Origin: Siphonodentalium dalli
Taxonomy: Eukaryota > Mollusca > Scaphopoda > Gadilida > Siphonodentaliidae
Length of the DNA: 64,000 bases
Assembly: GCA_032622095.1 (NCBI GenBank)
Contig: CP136064.1
Coordinates: 257,529,863 to 257,593,862, forward strand
Direction: 5' to 3'
Made by a program: the position numbers and the translations under genes. Of the stretch, positions 47,832 through 59,769 are shown one piece after another; positions within the stretch are counted from its first letter, which is position 1; each line of letters opens with the position of its first letter. The notes beneath the pieces are model-generated. The model saw only the letters and a list, made by a program, of their open reading frames with translations, was not told the DNA's origin and made no database searches.

Positions 47832-49080
47832 AACAGAAATATGTCTATCCAAATGTAATTCGCGAACTATGAACGAATGTTGTACAAGCTCACATCTCAT
47901 TCCCCGAACTATCCGTTACTTATTCATAAAAGTCATATTATGCTACACGCGAAACGGAGATAACTTTTGGGGAATCCAGAGTCCAAAACGGATCGAAATC
48001 GCCCTGTTCCAGAAAAGTCGTTCATTTTGTTTTCACTTTTTGAAAAAGGCTCCAATATTTCAACCAAAACGTTTGGACTTAGAACATTATTTTTTTCTCA
48101 GTCAAGTGAAAAGAGCTCTTCAAAATAATTCCGCTTATATATATAATATATATTATCTATATATACGCCAAAAATTTGTCACTCCCCTCTCTCCTTCCTC
48201 CGGCTACCCCATCCCCCGTGGGATGGAACCTACCTCCGATTCGAATACACCCGTCTTGCCGCGGACCAGTCTCAATCGTCTACCATAGAACTGATAGAAC
48301 GCCCGTCGAATTCCAACAATCATTTCCAGAGTGGTATATTGGTATGAGTTTATATCGGAGCCGTTATAAAGCAAATAACTTGGATTTTAATATAAACCCA
48401 CCTATTCGTAAATTGTGTAGCCCATGGTGTGTGGTAAATTATCATTTTATCGTGTAGAGTGTGTCATGAGCTATCTGCGTGCGTGCATTTCACTTTTGTA
48501 TTTTCTTTCGCATCTTCAACGCATTGCATATCATATACAACCAAACAAAATACAAACATTACATTAATTTGGTCAAACAAGCCTTCGTTATACGGTGTAT
48601 ATTTCTACTAACGTAATGACGACGTATAGCCAATTATTCCGTTTGCGATAACAACGATAAACACATAGAAACATGCAAACATCATCAGTTTCGTAAGATC
48701 AATTTGTATATTGTTATAAACCGTAGTATACTGCTGATAGACATTCAATTCTTTCCGTGAGTATATGTCTGCCGAATTGGAAATGACTCCTTTTATACTT
48801 TCGCAAACTAAAACACCACTGATAGTTTCGTACTCCGTCATTTAAGTCTTGTCAAAAAAGCAAACGTGAAACAACCGCTCATTATTCCTACCATAAAGGA
48901 ATCTACTTATAGAGAACGCTCTTTTCTGTTCGATTACGTTCAAACTATTTGTGTGTTGTTGTTAATCACTCATTATATTCTTCGGACCGAACGTTCATTA
49001 AGCGCGCTTCATGTTATATATGCGAAAACCGACCCACGTGTTTATTGTTTTATATCCGATTCAATAACACATTTTACATT
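47832..49080. other. Cargo segment of A1 element, copy 2
   Basis: Near-identical paralogue of 12085-13331. It contains the same AT-rich sequence and the same 77-codon minus-strand frame. The few differences in the longer plus-strand frames that I compared change amino acids, which does not suggest coding constraint on them. Confidence 0.55.
48608..48841 (-). CDS. Possible 77-residue membrane peptide, second copy (unrecognised)
   Basis: Predicted product identical to that at 12857-13090, with the same hydrophobic segment at residues 52-73. Identity is expected from the recent duplication and does not prove function. No known family was recognised. Confidence 0.2.
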   Translation of the reverse strand: MTEYETISGVLVCESIKGVISNSADIYSRKELNVYQQYTTVYNNIQIDLTKLMMFACFYVFIVVIANGIIGYTSSLR

Positions 49081-49160
49081 ATCTTTAGTTTGGTATTATT
49101 CGTATTTGATGATTAAAATACACCAAAACATGTTAAAAATAAAAATACAAAAAGATAATT

Positions 49161-49233
49161 TGACGGGATTCGAACTCACGTCGCAATAAAACACAAACTG
49201 AAGGTTTGACGCTCTCACCTCTGGGCTACGCAC
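49161..49233 (-). pseudogene. tRNA-like sequence (TTC type), copy 1 of 3
   Basis: Minus-strand A-box-like TAGCCCAGAGG and B-box-like AGTTCGAATCC, anticodon position TTC, no acceptor pairing. Confidence 0.4.
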
Positions 49234-49433
49234 TGCGCTGTTAATTTATAAGAAAATATATTAGTATTAAATATATAGGCATATAACTGTGTATATTTAA
49301 ACTTTATATTCAAATTGATTGAAATCGAATATAAAAAGCATCTTTACATTATCTTTAGTTTGGTATTATTCGTATTTGATGATTAAAATACACCAAAACA
49401 TGTTAAAAAATAAAAAAATAAAAAAAGATAATT

Positions 49434-49506
49434 TGACGGGATTCGAACTCACGTCGCAATAAAACACAAACTGAAGGTTTGACGCTCTCACCTCTGGGCT
49501 ACGCAC
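49434..49506 (-). pseudogene. tRNA-like sequence (TTC type), copy 2 of 3
   Basis: Same features as the copy at 49161-49233, which it duplicates. Confidence 0.4.
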
Positions 49507-49704
49507 TGCGCTGTTAATTTATAAGAAAATATATTAGTATTAAATATATAGGCATATAACTGTGTATATTTAAACTTTATATTCAAATTGATTGATATCG
49601 AATATAAAAAGCATCTTTACATTATCTTTAGTTTGGTATTATTCGTATTTGATGATTAAAATACACCAAAACATGTTAAAAATAAAAAATAAAAAAAGAT
49701 AATT

Positions 49705-49777
49705 TGACGGGATTCGAACTCACGTCGCAATAAAACACAAACTGAGGGTTTGACGCTCTCACCACTGGTCTACGGAC
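49705..49777 (-). pseudogene. tRNA-like sequence (CTC type), copy 3 of 3
   Basis: A-box-like TAGACCAGTGG, anticodon position CTC, same B box. Corresponds to 13682-13754. Confidence 0.4.
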
Positions 49778-49889
49778 TGCGCTGTTAATTTATAAGAAAA
49801 TATATTAGTATTAAATATATAGGCATATAACTGTGTATATTTAAACTGTATATCCAAACTGATTGAAATGCGTGACTATATATATATAC

Positions 49890-50660
49890 CCCTTTCCGCT
49901 ATACGGGGAACAGGAAAATGCACCTATTCTTCCCACCAAATCCAAAAGGGCTAATTAAAGAGCAAGGTAATGTAGCAGGTACATTTGGATATTCTATTCA
50001 CGCCCCCCCCCCCCCCAAATCTTGACCGCTATACTTCAAATTCAAACATCGAGATAATTTTTTTTGACGAGTACATCTGATAGCTAGTGTTCACGCGCAT
50101 CTAGAGCGCAATTTTCTAATTTTCAGATGGAACGGTTTACTCGTGACAACGCTATATATCATAAATATGTATACTTCTGTAGTCTATCACTAGCCGATTT
50201 TTAGCCCCAAATCCAAACGGGCCGATGTAGGAGCGAGTTTAATGCGGTGGTACATAAGCCGGTATACTGTAGGTATGACTCTAAAATTTGACCTCTCTAA
50301 TATAAACGCAACCTGCTCAAGGGAGTGTTTGTGTCGAGTGGGTTCAGATTTGGAAAATTCCACCGAAGATCAAATGGGCAAAATTACTCCGAAAATCATA
50401 TATTGAGATAAAAACTTTTCGATGAGTGGATGTGATAAGTAGTATATATACGCAAGATTAGTACACTTTTTAATAATTTATATTGAACGGTTTAACCCTG
50501 GTAGCGTATAACGTTGTGACGGGTGATATATATTACTCAAATTCAAACCCTCTCTTCATGACGCAAATTCAAACGGACTTAGCAAGAAGCAAGGCAAATG
50601 CATGAATATGCTCACCGATATACTATATAGGTATGTCCGCTCTACTGTAAAAGTAACCTA
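49890..50660 (+). repeat. Degenerate 3'-half modules, copy 2, with empty SINE site
   Basis: Paralogue of 13870-14970 without the SINE. The 16-base target TCATGACGCAAATTCA occurs once at 50556-50571. A C-run near 50004 differs in length from its counterpart near 13980. Confidence 0.75.
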
Positions 50661-50662
50661 TT

Positions 50663-50942
50663 GTCACGATTTGACCTGTCCAAAACACTCCCCGGACAAA
50701 AGTTTTCCTAGGTATAAAATTTCGTCGAAATCCGATCGTTTTACTCGATTTGACCTTGAACTTACCATTTCGAATGTCAATGTCAGGTCGGGGTCACGAC
50801 TTGACCCGCCCAAAAGACTCCCCGGACAAAAGTACCCCTAGGTATCAAATTTCGTGGAAATCCGCATGTTTTACCCGATTTGACCTTCGATTGACCATTT
50901 TGAAGACCAAGGTCAGGTCGGGATGGGATGGGATGGGATGGA
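50663..50942. repeat. Two 130-bp repeats and (GGGAT)n tract, copy 2
   Basis: GTCACGA starts at 50663 and 50793 (130 bp apart), followed by a GGGAT run at 50919-50942. Matches 14971-15244 with small indels. Confidence 0.75.
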
Positions 50943-50944
50943 AT

Positions 50945-50985
50945 ACCATGGAAGTATATCTGATTCCATGGAATCTGACCTCTAG
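50945..50985 (+). other. A-family 3' terminus, copy 2
   Basis: ACCATGGAAGTAT (50945-50957), palindrome GATTCCATGGAATC (50962-50975), TGACCT, CTAG (50982-50985), then T. This closes the A1 element whose array begins at 15288 or earlier. Confidence 0.85.
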
Positions 50986-53900
50986 TTATTATTATTATTA
51001 TACTTGACACTTTTGTAATCACTATTACTTGAAAAGTATAAGAAGTAGGACACTAAAACTTGGTAAGTAGGTTTGGGGTACATGAGTTCTATGCCTATGG
51101 CCCATAACGATTTTGTCCGCGCTTTCATCGATGAGTTATCTCCCTTTATTTGAAAAAATGTCATTTTATTATCTCGGAAATTATAAGAAGCAGAACATCG
51201 AAAATTAGACCGTATGCACATCTCGATATGCACTACTGCCCACGGGCATAAAAACTTGTGTCCGCGCTTTCCCTGAAGAGTTACCGCCCATAGTTGGCAA
51301 ACCTCTATTTTATTGTACTCTGTTGTCCTCCCGTATCATTCCAGATAACTGTATTTGGTTTTTGTAGTCGTGTTGACCGTTGTCAGCTTAGTCCGAAGAA
51401 GAAAATTTGACAGGGTTGGCCATATATTTTTACACTGGGGTGGGGGCAAAATTTTCGCAATTTTTTTTTATTATTAGACATTCATCTATTTAAGTATGTA
51501 GATTCCCTGAACGAAAACAAACCCATACCGGAAAGGATTTTTGTAATCCGAGAAGAAATGCAAGAGTTACGGGCCCTCAAAGTTTGCAATTTGGTCCCAT
51601 GTGCTTGTGCGCACATCTCCTCCGAAGATGTAGAACTTTGGATGTCATCTGATACGCCAATGCGTGCGGTCTGAAGAGAGCACGCGATGGGCCAACTTTT
51701 GCCAGTGTCGGTTCAGTGTTGTGGGTCAGGGGAGGGGTGGTCCGGGGTACCATTTTTTATTCTTCTCCGAATCGGATGAAACTTGGAATATAACATCCAT
51801 ACCGCCAACCGATCTAGAAACTGAAAGAATTTCGAAATCCATTGAAAAATGACAGAGTTGTGGGCCTTCAAACAATGCAAATATGGCCCCATATGCTTGT
51901 GATCACATCTCCTCCGAAGATGTCAACTTTGGATGTCATCTGATACGCCAATGCGTGCGGTCTGAAGAGAGCACGCGATGAGCCAATTTTTGCCAGTGTC
52001 GGTTCAGTGTTGTGGGTCAGGGGAGGGGGTGGTCCGGGGTACCAAAATTTATTTCGTCTCCGAATCATATGAAACTTGATATATAACATCTACCATACAC
52101 GTTGATCATAAAACTGAAAACAGATTGTAAATCCGTTAAAAAATGGCGGAGATTTGGGCCCTCAAACTTTGAATGTGGGCCCATATTCATTCCAATAAAC
52201 AAATGTTATTCGTCTCTGAATCAGACAAAATTTATAACAAATAATCAATGTAACTAGCTGATCACAATACTCAAAACAATTTCAAATCAATTGGAAAATA
52301 ACGGAGTTACGGGCTCTCAAAAATCGCATTTTGGGTCGGGTTTGACTATTTCCCAATCTCGTCACCCAATTTCGAGGCAGGGGTGGGGTCACTTCCAAAC
52401 ACTTGAGATCAACCACACATGTTAAGGGAAAGATATAATCATCCTACTTTATATTTTCCGTCCCTTAAATGCGATTTATTGAGCTCATGATTTGCCCTAT
52501 TATTATACTTCCATGGTGTAACCAAGGAAGTATATTGTTTTTCTACTGAGGTCGTTTTCCGTTTATTTCGAAATACTCAGAAACTGATTGCAGTAGGAAC
52601 GCGAAATCTCTAGTGAATGTAGGCATCGAAGGTTTACTAGATATAATGGTATCCGGATTTCCGCTCAATGTTTCTTGGCGGAGTTATGGCCCTTTTGCGA
52701 TTATTTTTCATTGTTATTATTATTATTATACTTGACACTTTTGTAATCACTATTACTTGAAAAGTATAAGAAGTAGGACACTAAAACTTGGTAAGTAGGT
52801 TGGGGTACATGAGTTCTATGCCTATGGCCCATAACGATTTTGTCCGCGCTTTCATCGATGAGTTATCTCCCTTTATTTGAAAAAATGTCATTTTATTATC
52901 TCGGAAATTATAAGAAGCAGAACATCGAAAATTAGACCGTATGCACATCTCGATATGCACTACTGCCCACGGGCATAAAAACTTGTGTCCGCGCTTTCCC
53001 TGAAGAGTTACCGCCCATAGTTGGCAAACCTCTATTTTATTGTACTCTGTTGTCCTCCCGTATCATTCCAGATAACTGTATTTGTTTTTGTAGTCGTGTT
53101 GACCGTTGTCAGCTTAGTCCGAAGAAGAAAATTTGACAGGGTTGGCCATATATTTTTACACTGGGGTGGGGGCAAATTTTCGCAATTTTTTTTATTATTA
53201 GACATTCATCTATTTAAGTATGTAGATTCCCTGAACGAAAACAAACCCATACCGGAAAGGATTTTTGTAATCCGAGAAGAAATGCAAGAGTTACGGGCCC
53301 TCAAAGTTTGCAATTTGGTCCCATGTGCTTGTGCGCACATCTCCTCCGAAGATGTAGAACTTTGGATGTCATCTGATACGCCAATGCGTGCGGTCTGAAG
53401 AGAGCACGCGATGGGCCAACTTTTGCCAGTGTCGGTTCAGTGTTGTGGGTCAGGGGAGGGGTGGTCCGGGGTACCAATTTTTTATTCTTCTCCGAATCGG
53501 ATGAAACTTGGAATATAACATCCATACCGCCAACCGATCTAGAAACTGAAAGAATTTCGAAAATCCATTGAAAAAATGACAGAGTTGTGGGCCTTCAAAC
53601 AATGCAAATATGGCCCCATATGCTTGTGATCACATCTCCTCCGAAGATGTCAAACTTTGGATGTCATCTGATACGCCAATGCGTGCGGTCTGAAGAGAGC
53701 ACGCGATGAGCCAAATTTTGCCAGTGTCGGTTCAGTGTTGTGGGTCAGGGGAGGGGTGGTCCGGGGGTACCAAAATTTATTTCGTCTCCGAATCATATGA
53801 AACTTGATATATAACATCTACCATACACGTTGATCATAAAACTGAAAACAGATTGTAAATCCGTTAAAAAATGGCGGAGATTTGGGCCCTCAAACTTTGA

Positions 53901-56900
53901 ATGTGGGCCCATATTCATTCCAATAAACAAAATGTTATTCGTCTCTGAATCAGACAAAATTTATAACAAATAATCAATGTAACTAGCTGATCACAATACT
54001 CAAAACAATTTCAAATCAATTGGAAAATAACGGAGTTACGGGCTCTCAAAAATCGCATTTTGGGTCGGGTTTGACTATTTCCCAATCTCGTCACCCAATT
54101 TCGAGGCAGGGGTGGGGTCACTTCCAAACACTTGAGATCAACCCACACATGTTAAGGGAAAGATATAATCATCCTACTTTATATTTTCCGTCCCTTAAAT
54201 GCGATTTATTGAGCTCATGATTTGCCCTATTATTATACTTCCATGGTGTAACCAAGGAAGTATATTGTTTTTCTACTGAGGTCGTTTTCCGTTTATTTCG
54301 AAATACTCAGAAACTGATTGCAGTAGGAACGCGAAATCTCTAGTGAATGTAGGCATCGAAGGTTTACTAGATATAATGGTATCCGGATTTCCGCTCAATG
54401 TTTCTTGGCGGAGTTATGGCCCTTTTGCGATTATTTTTCATTGTTATTATTATTATTATACTTGACACTTTTGTAATCACTATTACTTGAAAAGTATAAG
54501 AAGTAGGACACTAAAACTTGGTAAGTAGGTTGGGGTACATGAGTTCTATGCCTATGGCCCATAACGATTTTGTCCGCGCTTTCATCGATGAGTTATCTCC
54601 CTTTATTTGAAAAAATGTCATTTTATTATCTCGGAAATTATAAGAAGCAGAACATCGAAAATTAGACCGTATGCACATCTCGATATGCACTACTGCCCAC
54701 GGGCATAAAAACTTGTGTCCGCGCTTTCCCTGAAGAGTTACCGCCCATAGTTGGCAAACCTCTATTTTATTGTACTCTGTTGTCCTCCCGTATCATTCCA
54801 GATAACTGTATTTGGTTTTTGTAGTCGTGTTGACCGTTGTCAGCTTAGTCCGAAGAAGAAAATTTGACAGGGTTGGCCATATATTTTTACACTGGGGTGG
54901 GGGCAAAATTTTCGCAATTTTTTTTATTATTAGACATTCATCTATTTAAGTATGTAGATTCCCTGAACGAAAACAAACCCATACCGGAAAGGATTTTTGT
55001 AATCCGAGAAGAAATGCAAGAGTTACGGGCCCTCAAAGTTTGCAATTTGGTCCCATGTGCTTGTGCGCACATCTCCTCCGAAGATGTAGAACTTTGGATG
55101 TCATCTGATACGCCAATGCGTGCGGTCTGAAGAGAGCACGCGATGGGCCAACTTTTGCCAGTGTCGGTTCAGTGTTGTGGGTCAGGGGAGGGGGTGGTCC
55201 GGGGGTACCAATTTTTTATTCTTCTCCGAATCGGATGAAACTTGGAATATAACATCCATACCGCCAACCGATCTAGAAACTGAAAGAATTTCGAAAATCC
55301 ATTGAAAAATGACAGAGTTGTGGGCCTTCAAACAATGCAAATATGGCCCCATATGCTTGTGATCACATCTCCTCCGAAGATGTCAAACTTTGGATGTCAT
55401 CTGATACGCCAATGCGTGCGGTCTGAAGAGAGCACGCGATGAGCCAAATTTTGCCAGTGTCGGTTCAGTGTTGTGGGTCAGGGGAGGGGTGGTCCGGGGT
55501 ACCAAAATTTATTTCGTCTCCGAATCATATGAAACTTGATATATAACATCTACCATACACGTTGATCATAAAACTGAAAACAGATTGTAAATCCGTTAAA
55601 AAATGGCGGAGATTTGGGCCCTCAAACTTTGAATGTGGGCCCATATTCATTCCAATAAACAAAATGTTATTCGTCTCTGAATCAGACAAAATTTATAACA
55701 AATAATCAATGTAACTAGCTGATCACAATACTCAAAACAATTTCAAATCAATTGGAAAATAACGGAGTTACGGGCTCTCAAAAATCGCATTTTGGGTCGG
55801 GTTTGACTATTTCCCAATCTCGTCACCCAATTTCGAGGCAGGGGTGGGGTCACTTCCAAACACTTGAGATCAACCCACACATGTTAAGGGAAAGATATAA
55901 TCATCCTACTTTATATTTTCCGTCCCTTAAATGCGATTTATTGAGCTCATGATTTGCCCTATTATTATACTTCCATGGTGTAACCAAGGAAGTATATTGT
56001 TTTTCTACTGAGGTCGTTTTCCGTTTATTTCGAAATACTCAGAAACTGATTGCAGTAGGAACGCGAAATCTCTAGTGAATGTAGGCATCGAAGGTTTACT
56101 AGATATAATGGTATCCGGATTTCCGCTCAATGTTTCTTGGCGGAGTTATGGCCCTTTTGCGATTATTTTTCATTGTTATTATTATTATTATACTTGACAC
56201 TTTTGTAATCACTATTACTTGAAAAGTATAAGAAGTAGGACACTAAAACTTGGTAAGTAGGTTGGGGTACATGAGTTCTATGCCTATGGCCCATAACGAT
56301 TTTGTCCGCGCTTTCATCGATGAGTTATCTCCCTTTATTTGAAAAAATGTCATTTTATTATCTCGGAAATTATAAGAAGCAGAACATCGAAAATTAGACC
56401 GTATGCACATCTCGATATGCACTACTGCCCACGGGCATAAAAACTTGTGTCCGCGCTTTCCCTGAAGAGTTACCGCCCATAGTTGGCAAACCTCTATTTT
56501 ATTGTACTCTGTTGTCCTCCCGTATCATTCAGATAACTGTATTTGGTTTTTGTAGTCGTGTTGACCGTTGTCAGCTTAGTCCGAAGAAGAAAATTTGACA
56601 GGGTTGGCCATATATTTTTACACTGGGGTGGGGGCAAAATTTTCGCAATTTTTTTTATTATTAGACATTCATCTATTTAAGTATGTAGATTCCCTGAACG
56701 AAAACAAACCCATACCGGAAAGGATTTTTGTAATCCGAGAAGAAATGCAAGAGTTACGGGCCCTCAAAGTTTGCAATTTGGTCCCATGTGCTTGTGCGCA
56801 CATCTCCTCCGAAGATGTAGAACTTTGGATGTCATCTGATACGCCAATGCGTGCGGTCTGAAGAGAGCACGCGATGGGCCAACTTTTGCCAGTGTCGGTT

Positions 56901-58210
56901 CAGTGTTGTGGGTCAGGGGGAGGGGTGGTCCGGGGTACCAATTTTTTATTCTTCTCCGAATCGGATGAAACTTGGAATATAACATCCATACCGCCAACCG
57001 ATCTAGAAACTGAAAGAATTTCGAAAATCCATTGAAAAATGACAGAGTTGTGGGCCTTCAAACAATGCAAATATGGCCCCATATGCTTGTGATCACATCT
57101 CCTCCGAAGATGTCAAACTTTGGATGTCATCTGATACGCCAATGCGTGCGGTCTGAAGAGAGCACGCGATGAGCCAAATTTTGCCAGTGTCGGTTCAGTG
57201 TTGTGGGTCAGGGGAGGGGTGGTCCGGGGTACCAAAATTTATTTCGTCTCCGAATCATATGAAACTTGATATATAACATCTACCATACACGTTGATCATA
57301 AAACTGAAAACAGATTGTAAATCCGTTAAAAAATGGCGGAGATTTGGGCCCTCAAACTTTGAATGTGGGCCCATATTCATTCCAATAAACAAAATGTTAT
57401 TCGTCTCTGAATCAGACAAAATTTATAACAAATAATCAATGTAACTAGCTGATCACAATACTCAAAACAATTTCAAATCAATTGGAAAATAACGGAGTTA
57501 CGGGCTCTCAAAAATCGCATTTTGGGTCGGGTTTGACTATTTCCCAATCTCGTCACCCAATTTCGAGGCAGGGGTGGGGTCACTTCCAAACACTTGAGAT
57601 CAACCCACACATGTTAAGGGAAAGATATAATCATCCTACTTTATATTTTCCGTCCCTTAAATGCGATTTATTGAGCTCATGATTTGCCCTATTATTATAC
57701 TTCCATGGTGTAACCAAGGAAGTATATTGTTTTTCTACTGAGGTCGTTTTCCGTTTATTTCGAAATACTCAGAAACTGATTGCAGTAGGAACGCGAAATC
57801 TCTAGTGAATGTAGGCATCGAAGGTTTACTAGATATAATGGTATCCGGATTTCCGCTCAATGTTTCTTGGCGGAGTTATGGCCCTTTTGCGATTATTTTT
57901 CATTGTTATTATTATTATTATACTTGACACTTTTGTAATCACTATTACTTGAAAAGTATAAGAAGTAGGACACTAAAACTTGGTAAGTAGGTTGGGGTAC
58001 ATGAGTTCTATGCCTATGGCCCATAACGATTTTGTCCGCGCTTTCATCGATGAGTTATCTCCCTTTATTTGAAAAAATGTCATTTTATTATCTCGGAAAT
58101 TATAAGAAGCAGAACATCGAAAATTAGACCGTATGCACATCTCGATATGCACTACTGCCCACGGGCATAAAAACTTGTGTCCGCGCTTTCCCTGAAGAGT
58201 TACCGCCCAT
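50986..58210 (+). repeat. A2 tandem array (diverged A-family units, 1730-1732 bp)
   Basis: It starts mid-unit at (TTA)n-TACTTGACAC. Unit starts lie at 52503, 54233, 55965 and 57695; the last unit stops at about 58210 after TACCGCCCAT. The 222-bp 5' part and the first 150 bp after the (ATT)n tract differ clearly from A1 (for example TTTTGTAATCACTATTAC). From about 51137 onward the sequence is nearly identical to A1 for several hundred bases. This indicates a mosaic unit. Confidence 0.9.
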
Positions 58211-58247
58211 AAATAGGCGCACACTATACACCAGTAAGAATAAACCG

Positions 58248-58250
<3 letters not shown>

Positions 58251-58278
<28 letters not shown>
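58251..58278 (+). repeat. T28 homopolymer at start of A2 cargo
   Basis: Uninterrupted T run just after the array ends, followed within about 30 bp by TTGCATATTCCGAATT. The C2 cargo has an A-rich run at the equivalent place before TTGCATATTCCGAAT. Confidence 0.9.
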
Positions 58279-58282
<4 letters not shown>

Positions 58283-58299
58283 GTACAGAGCTCTAAAAA

Positions 58300-59210
58300 T
58301 TTTATTGCATATTCCGAATTGGACTAGAGATTAGGACACGAATATACCGCTTAAAAATGTTTTTAACCAGGACTTTCCGCGTTACGGTGTACGGAAATAT
58401 TGCAACTATTTTCCCGCCAAATCTAAACCGGCTGATTAAAGAGCAAGATAATGTCGTAGCAAGTACGTTGACATACTTTATGTACGTGCCGGAAGTTTGA
58501 CGGCTATACTATAAATGTAACATGCCCAATGGAGAATGCGTGTCAGGGTGGTTTGAGACTTTAGGAAAATTCCACGAAAATTGCAAAGGGGGGAAAATTC
58601 AAACATCGATATAATTTTTTTTGACGAGTACATCTGATGGCTAGTGTTCACGCGCATCTAGAGCACAATTTTCTAATTTTCAGATGGAACGGTTTACTCG
58701 TGACAACGCTATATATCATAAATATGTATACGTGTGTAGTCTATCACTAGCCGATTTTTAGCCCCAAATCCAAACGGGCTAATGTAGGAGCGACTTTCAC
58801 GCAGGAGCATGTAAGCCGGTATAATGTAGGCACGCCTACAAAATTTGACCGCTCTACTATAAACGCAACCTGCTCAAGGGAGTGTTTTTGTCGGTTGGGT
58901 TCAGATTTGGCAAATTCCACCGAAGATCAAATGGGAAAAATTACTCCGAAAATCAGATATTGAGATAAAAACTTTTCGACGAGTGGATGTGATAAGTAGT
59001 ATCTAAACGCAAGATTAGTACGCTTTTTAAAGATTTAGATTTGACGGTTTAACGCTGGTAGTGTATAACGTTGTAACGGGTGATATATATTACTGAAAAT
59101 CAAACCCTCTCTTCATGACGCAAATTCAAACGGACTTGTCAAGAAGCAAGGCAAATGCATGAACATGCTCACCGATATACTATATAGGTATGCCCGCTCT
59201 ACTATAAAAG
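58300..59210 (+). repeat. A2 cargo: degenerate modules of about 345 bp
   Basis: Modules near 58419, 58762 and 59113 share CCAAATC, AACGGGCTAATG and GAGTGGATGTGATA with 13870-14970. TCATGACGCAAATTCA occurs once, near 59114, with no SINE. No gene was recognised. Confidence 0.6.
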
Positions 59211-59219
59211 TAACCTATT

Positions 59220-59625
59220 GTCACGATTTGACCTGTCCAAAACACTCCCCGGACAAAAGTTTCCCTAGGTATCAAATTTCGTCGAAATCCGTTCGCTTTA
59301 CTCGATTTTACCTTGAACTGACCATTTCGAAGGGCAATGTCAGGTCGGGGTCACGATTTGACCCACCCAAAAGACTCCCCGGACAAAAGTACTCCTAGGC
59401 ACCAAATTTGGTTGAAATCCGTCTGTTTTACCAGATTTGACCTTGGATTGACATTTTTGAAGGTCAACGTCATGTCGCGGTCACGATTTGACCCGTCCAA
59501 AACACTCCCTGGACAAAAGTACCCATATTTATCAAATTTTGTCAAAATCCGTCCAGCAGTTTTCCCGGTCATAGCTAACAGACAACCAAACAGACAGAAG
59601 TCCCAAAATATATATAAAATTTAGA
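59220..59625 (-). mobile_element. Helitron-derived remnant with three 130-bp repeats
   Basis: GTCACG starts recur at 59220, 59350 and 59480 (130 bp). Read on the minus strand the right edge begins TCTAAATTTTATATATATTTTG followed by a CTGTCTG-rich stretch, closely resembling the 5' end of the canonical Helitron at 24643. The CTAG end is not evident. It is likely an old minus-oriented Helitron whose interior became tandem within the A-family 3' half. Confidence 0.5.
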
Positions 59626-59728
59626 AATGTTAATGCAAGTGCACCATCAGATCATAAGACACCAATACGTTGTCGCATGAAGAGGAACACACATATACGC
59701 ATAGCACTCACATGGGATGGGATGGTAT

Positions 59729-59769
59729 ACCATGGAAGTATATCTGATTCCATGGAATCTGACCTCTAG
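59729..59769 (+). other. A-family 3' terminus (A2)
   Basis: ACCATGGAAGTAT (59729-59741), palindrome GATTCCATGGAATC (59746-59759), TGACCT, CTAG (59766-59769), then T. A short GGGATGGGATGG tract lies just upstream. Confidence 0.85.

Larger units (their letters stand above)
49070..49880. repeat. Three direct repeats of about 272 bp with tRNA-like segments
   Basis: Same unit as 13332-13860 but with three copies, spaced 273 and 271 bp. The first two copies resemble the first unit of the other block (CTGGGCTACG). The third resembles its second unit (CTGGTCTACG). The extra copy is therefore an internal duplication of the first unit. Confidence 0.88.
50986..59769 (+). mobile_element. A2 Helitron-like element (5' start not resolved)
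   Basis: A2 array, then 1.5 kb of 3' sequence and an A-family 3' terminus at 59729-59769. The left edge is the CTAG of the preceding A1 element, with the (TTA)n tract as in the other junctions. It may be a head-to-tail neighbour, or the host array into which the A1 element inserted. No coding capacity was recognised. Confidence 0.6.
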
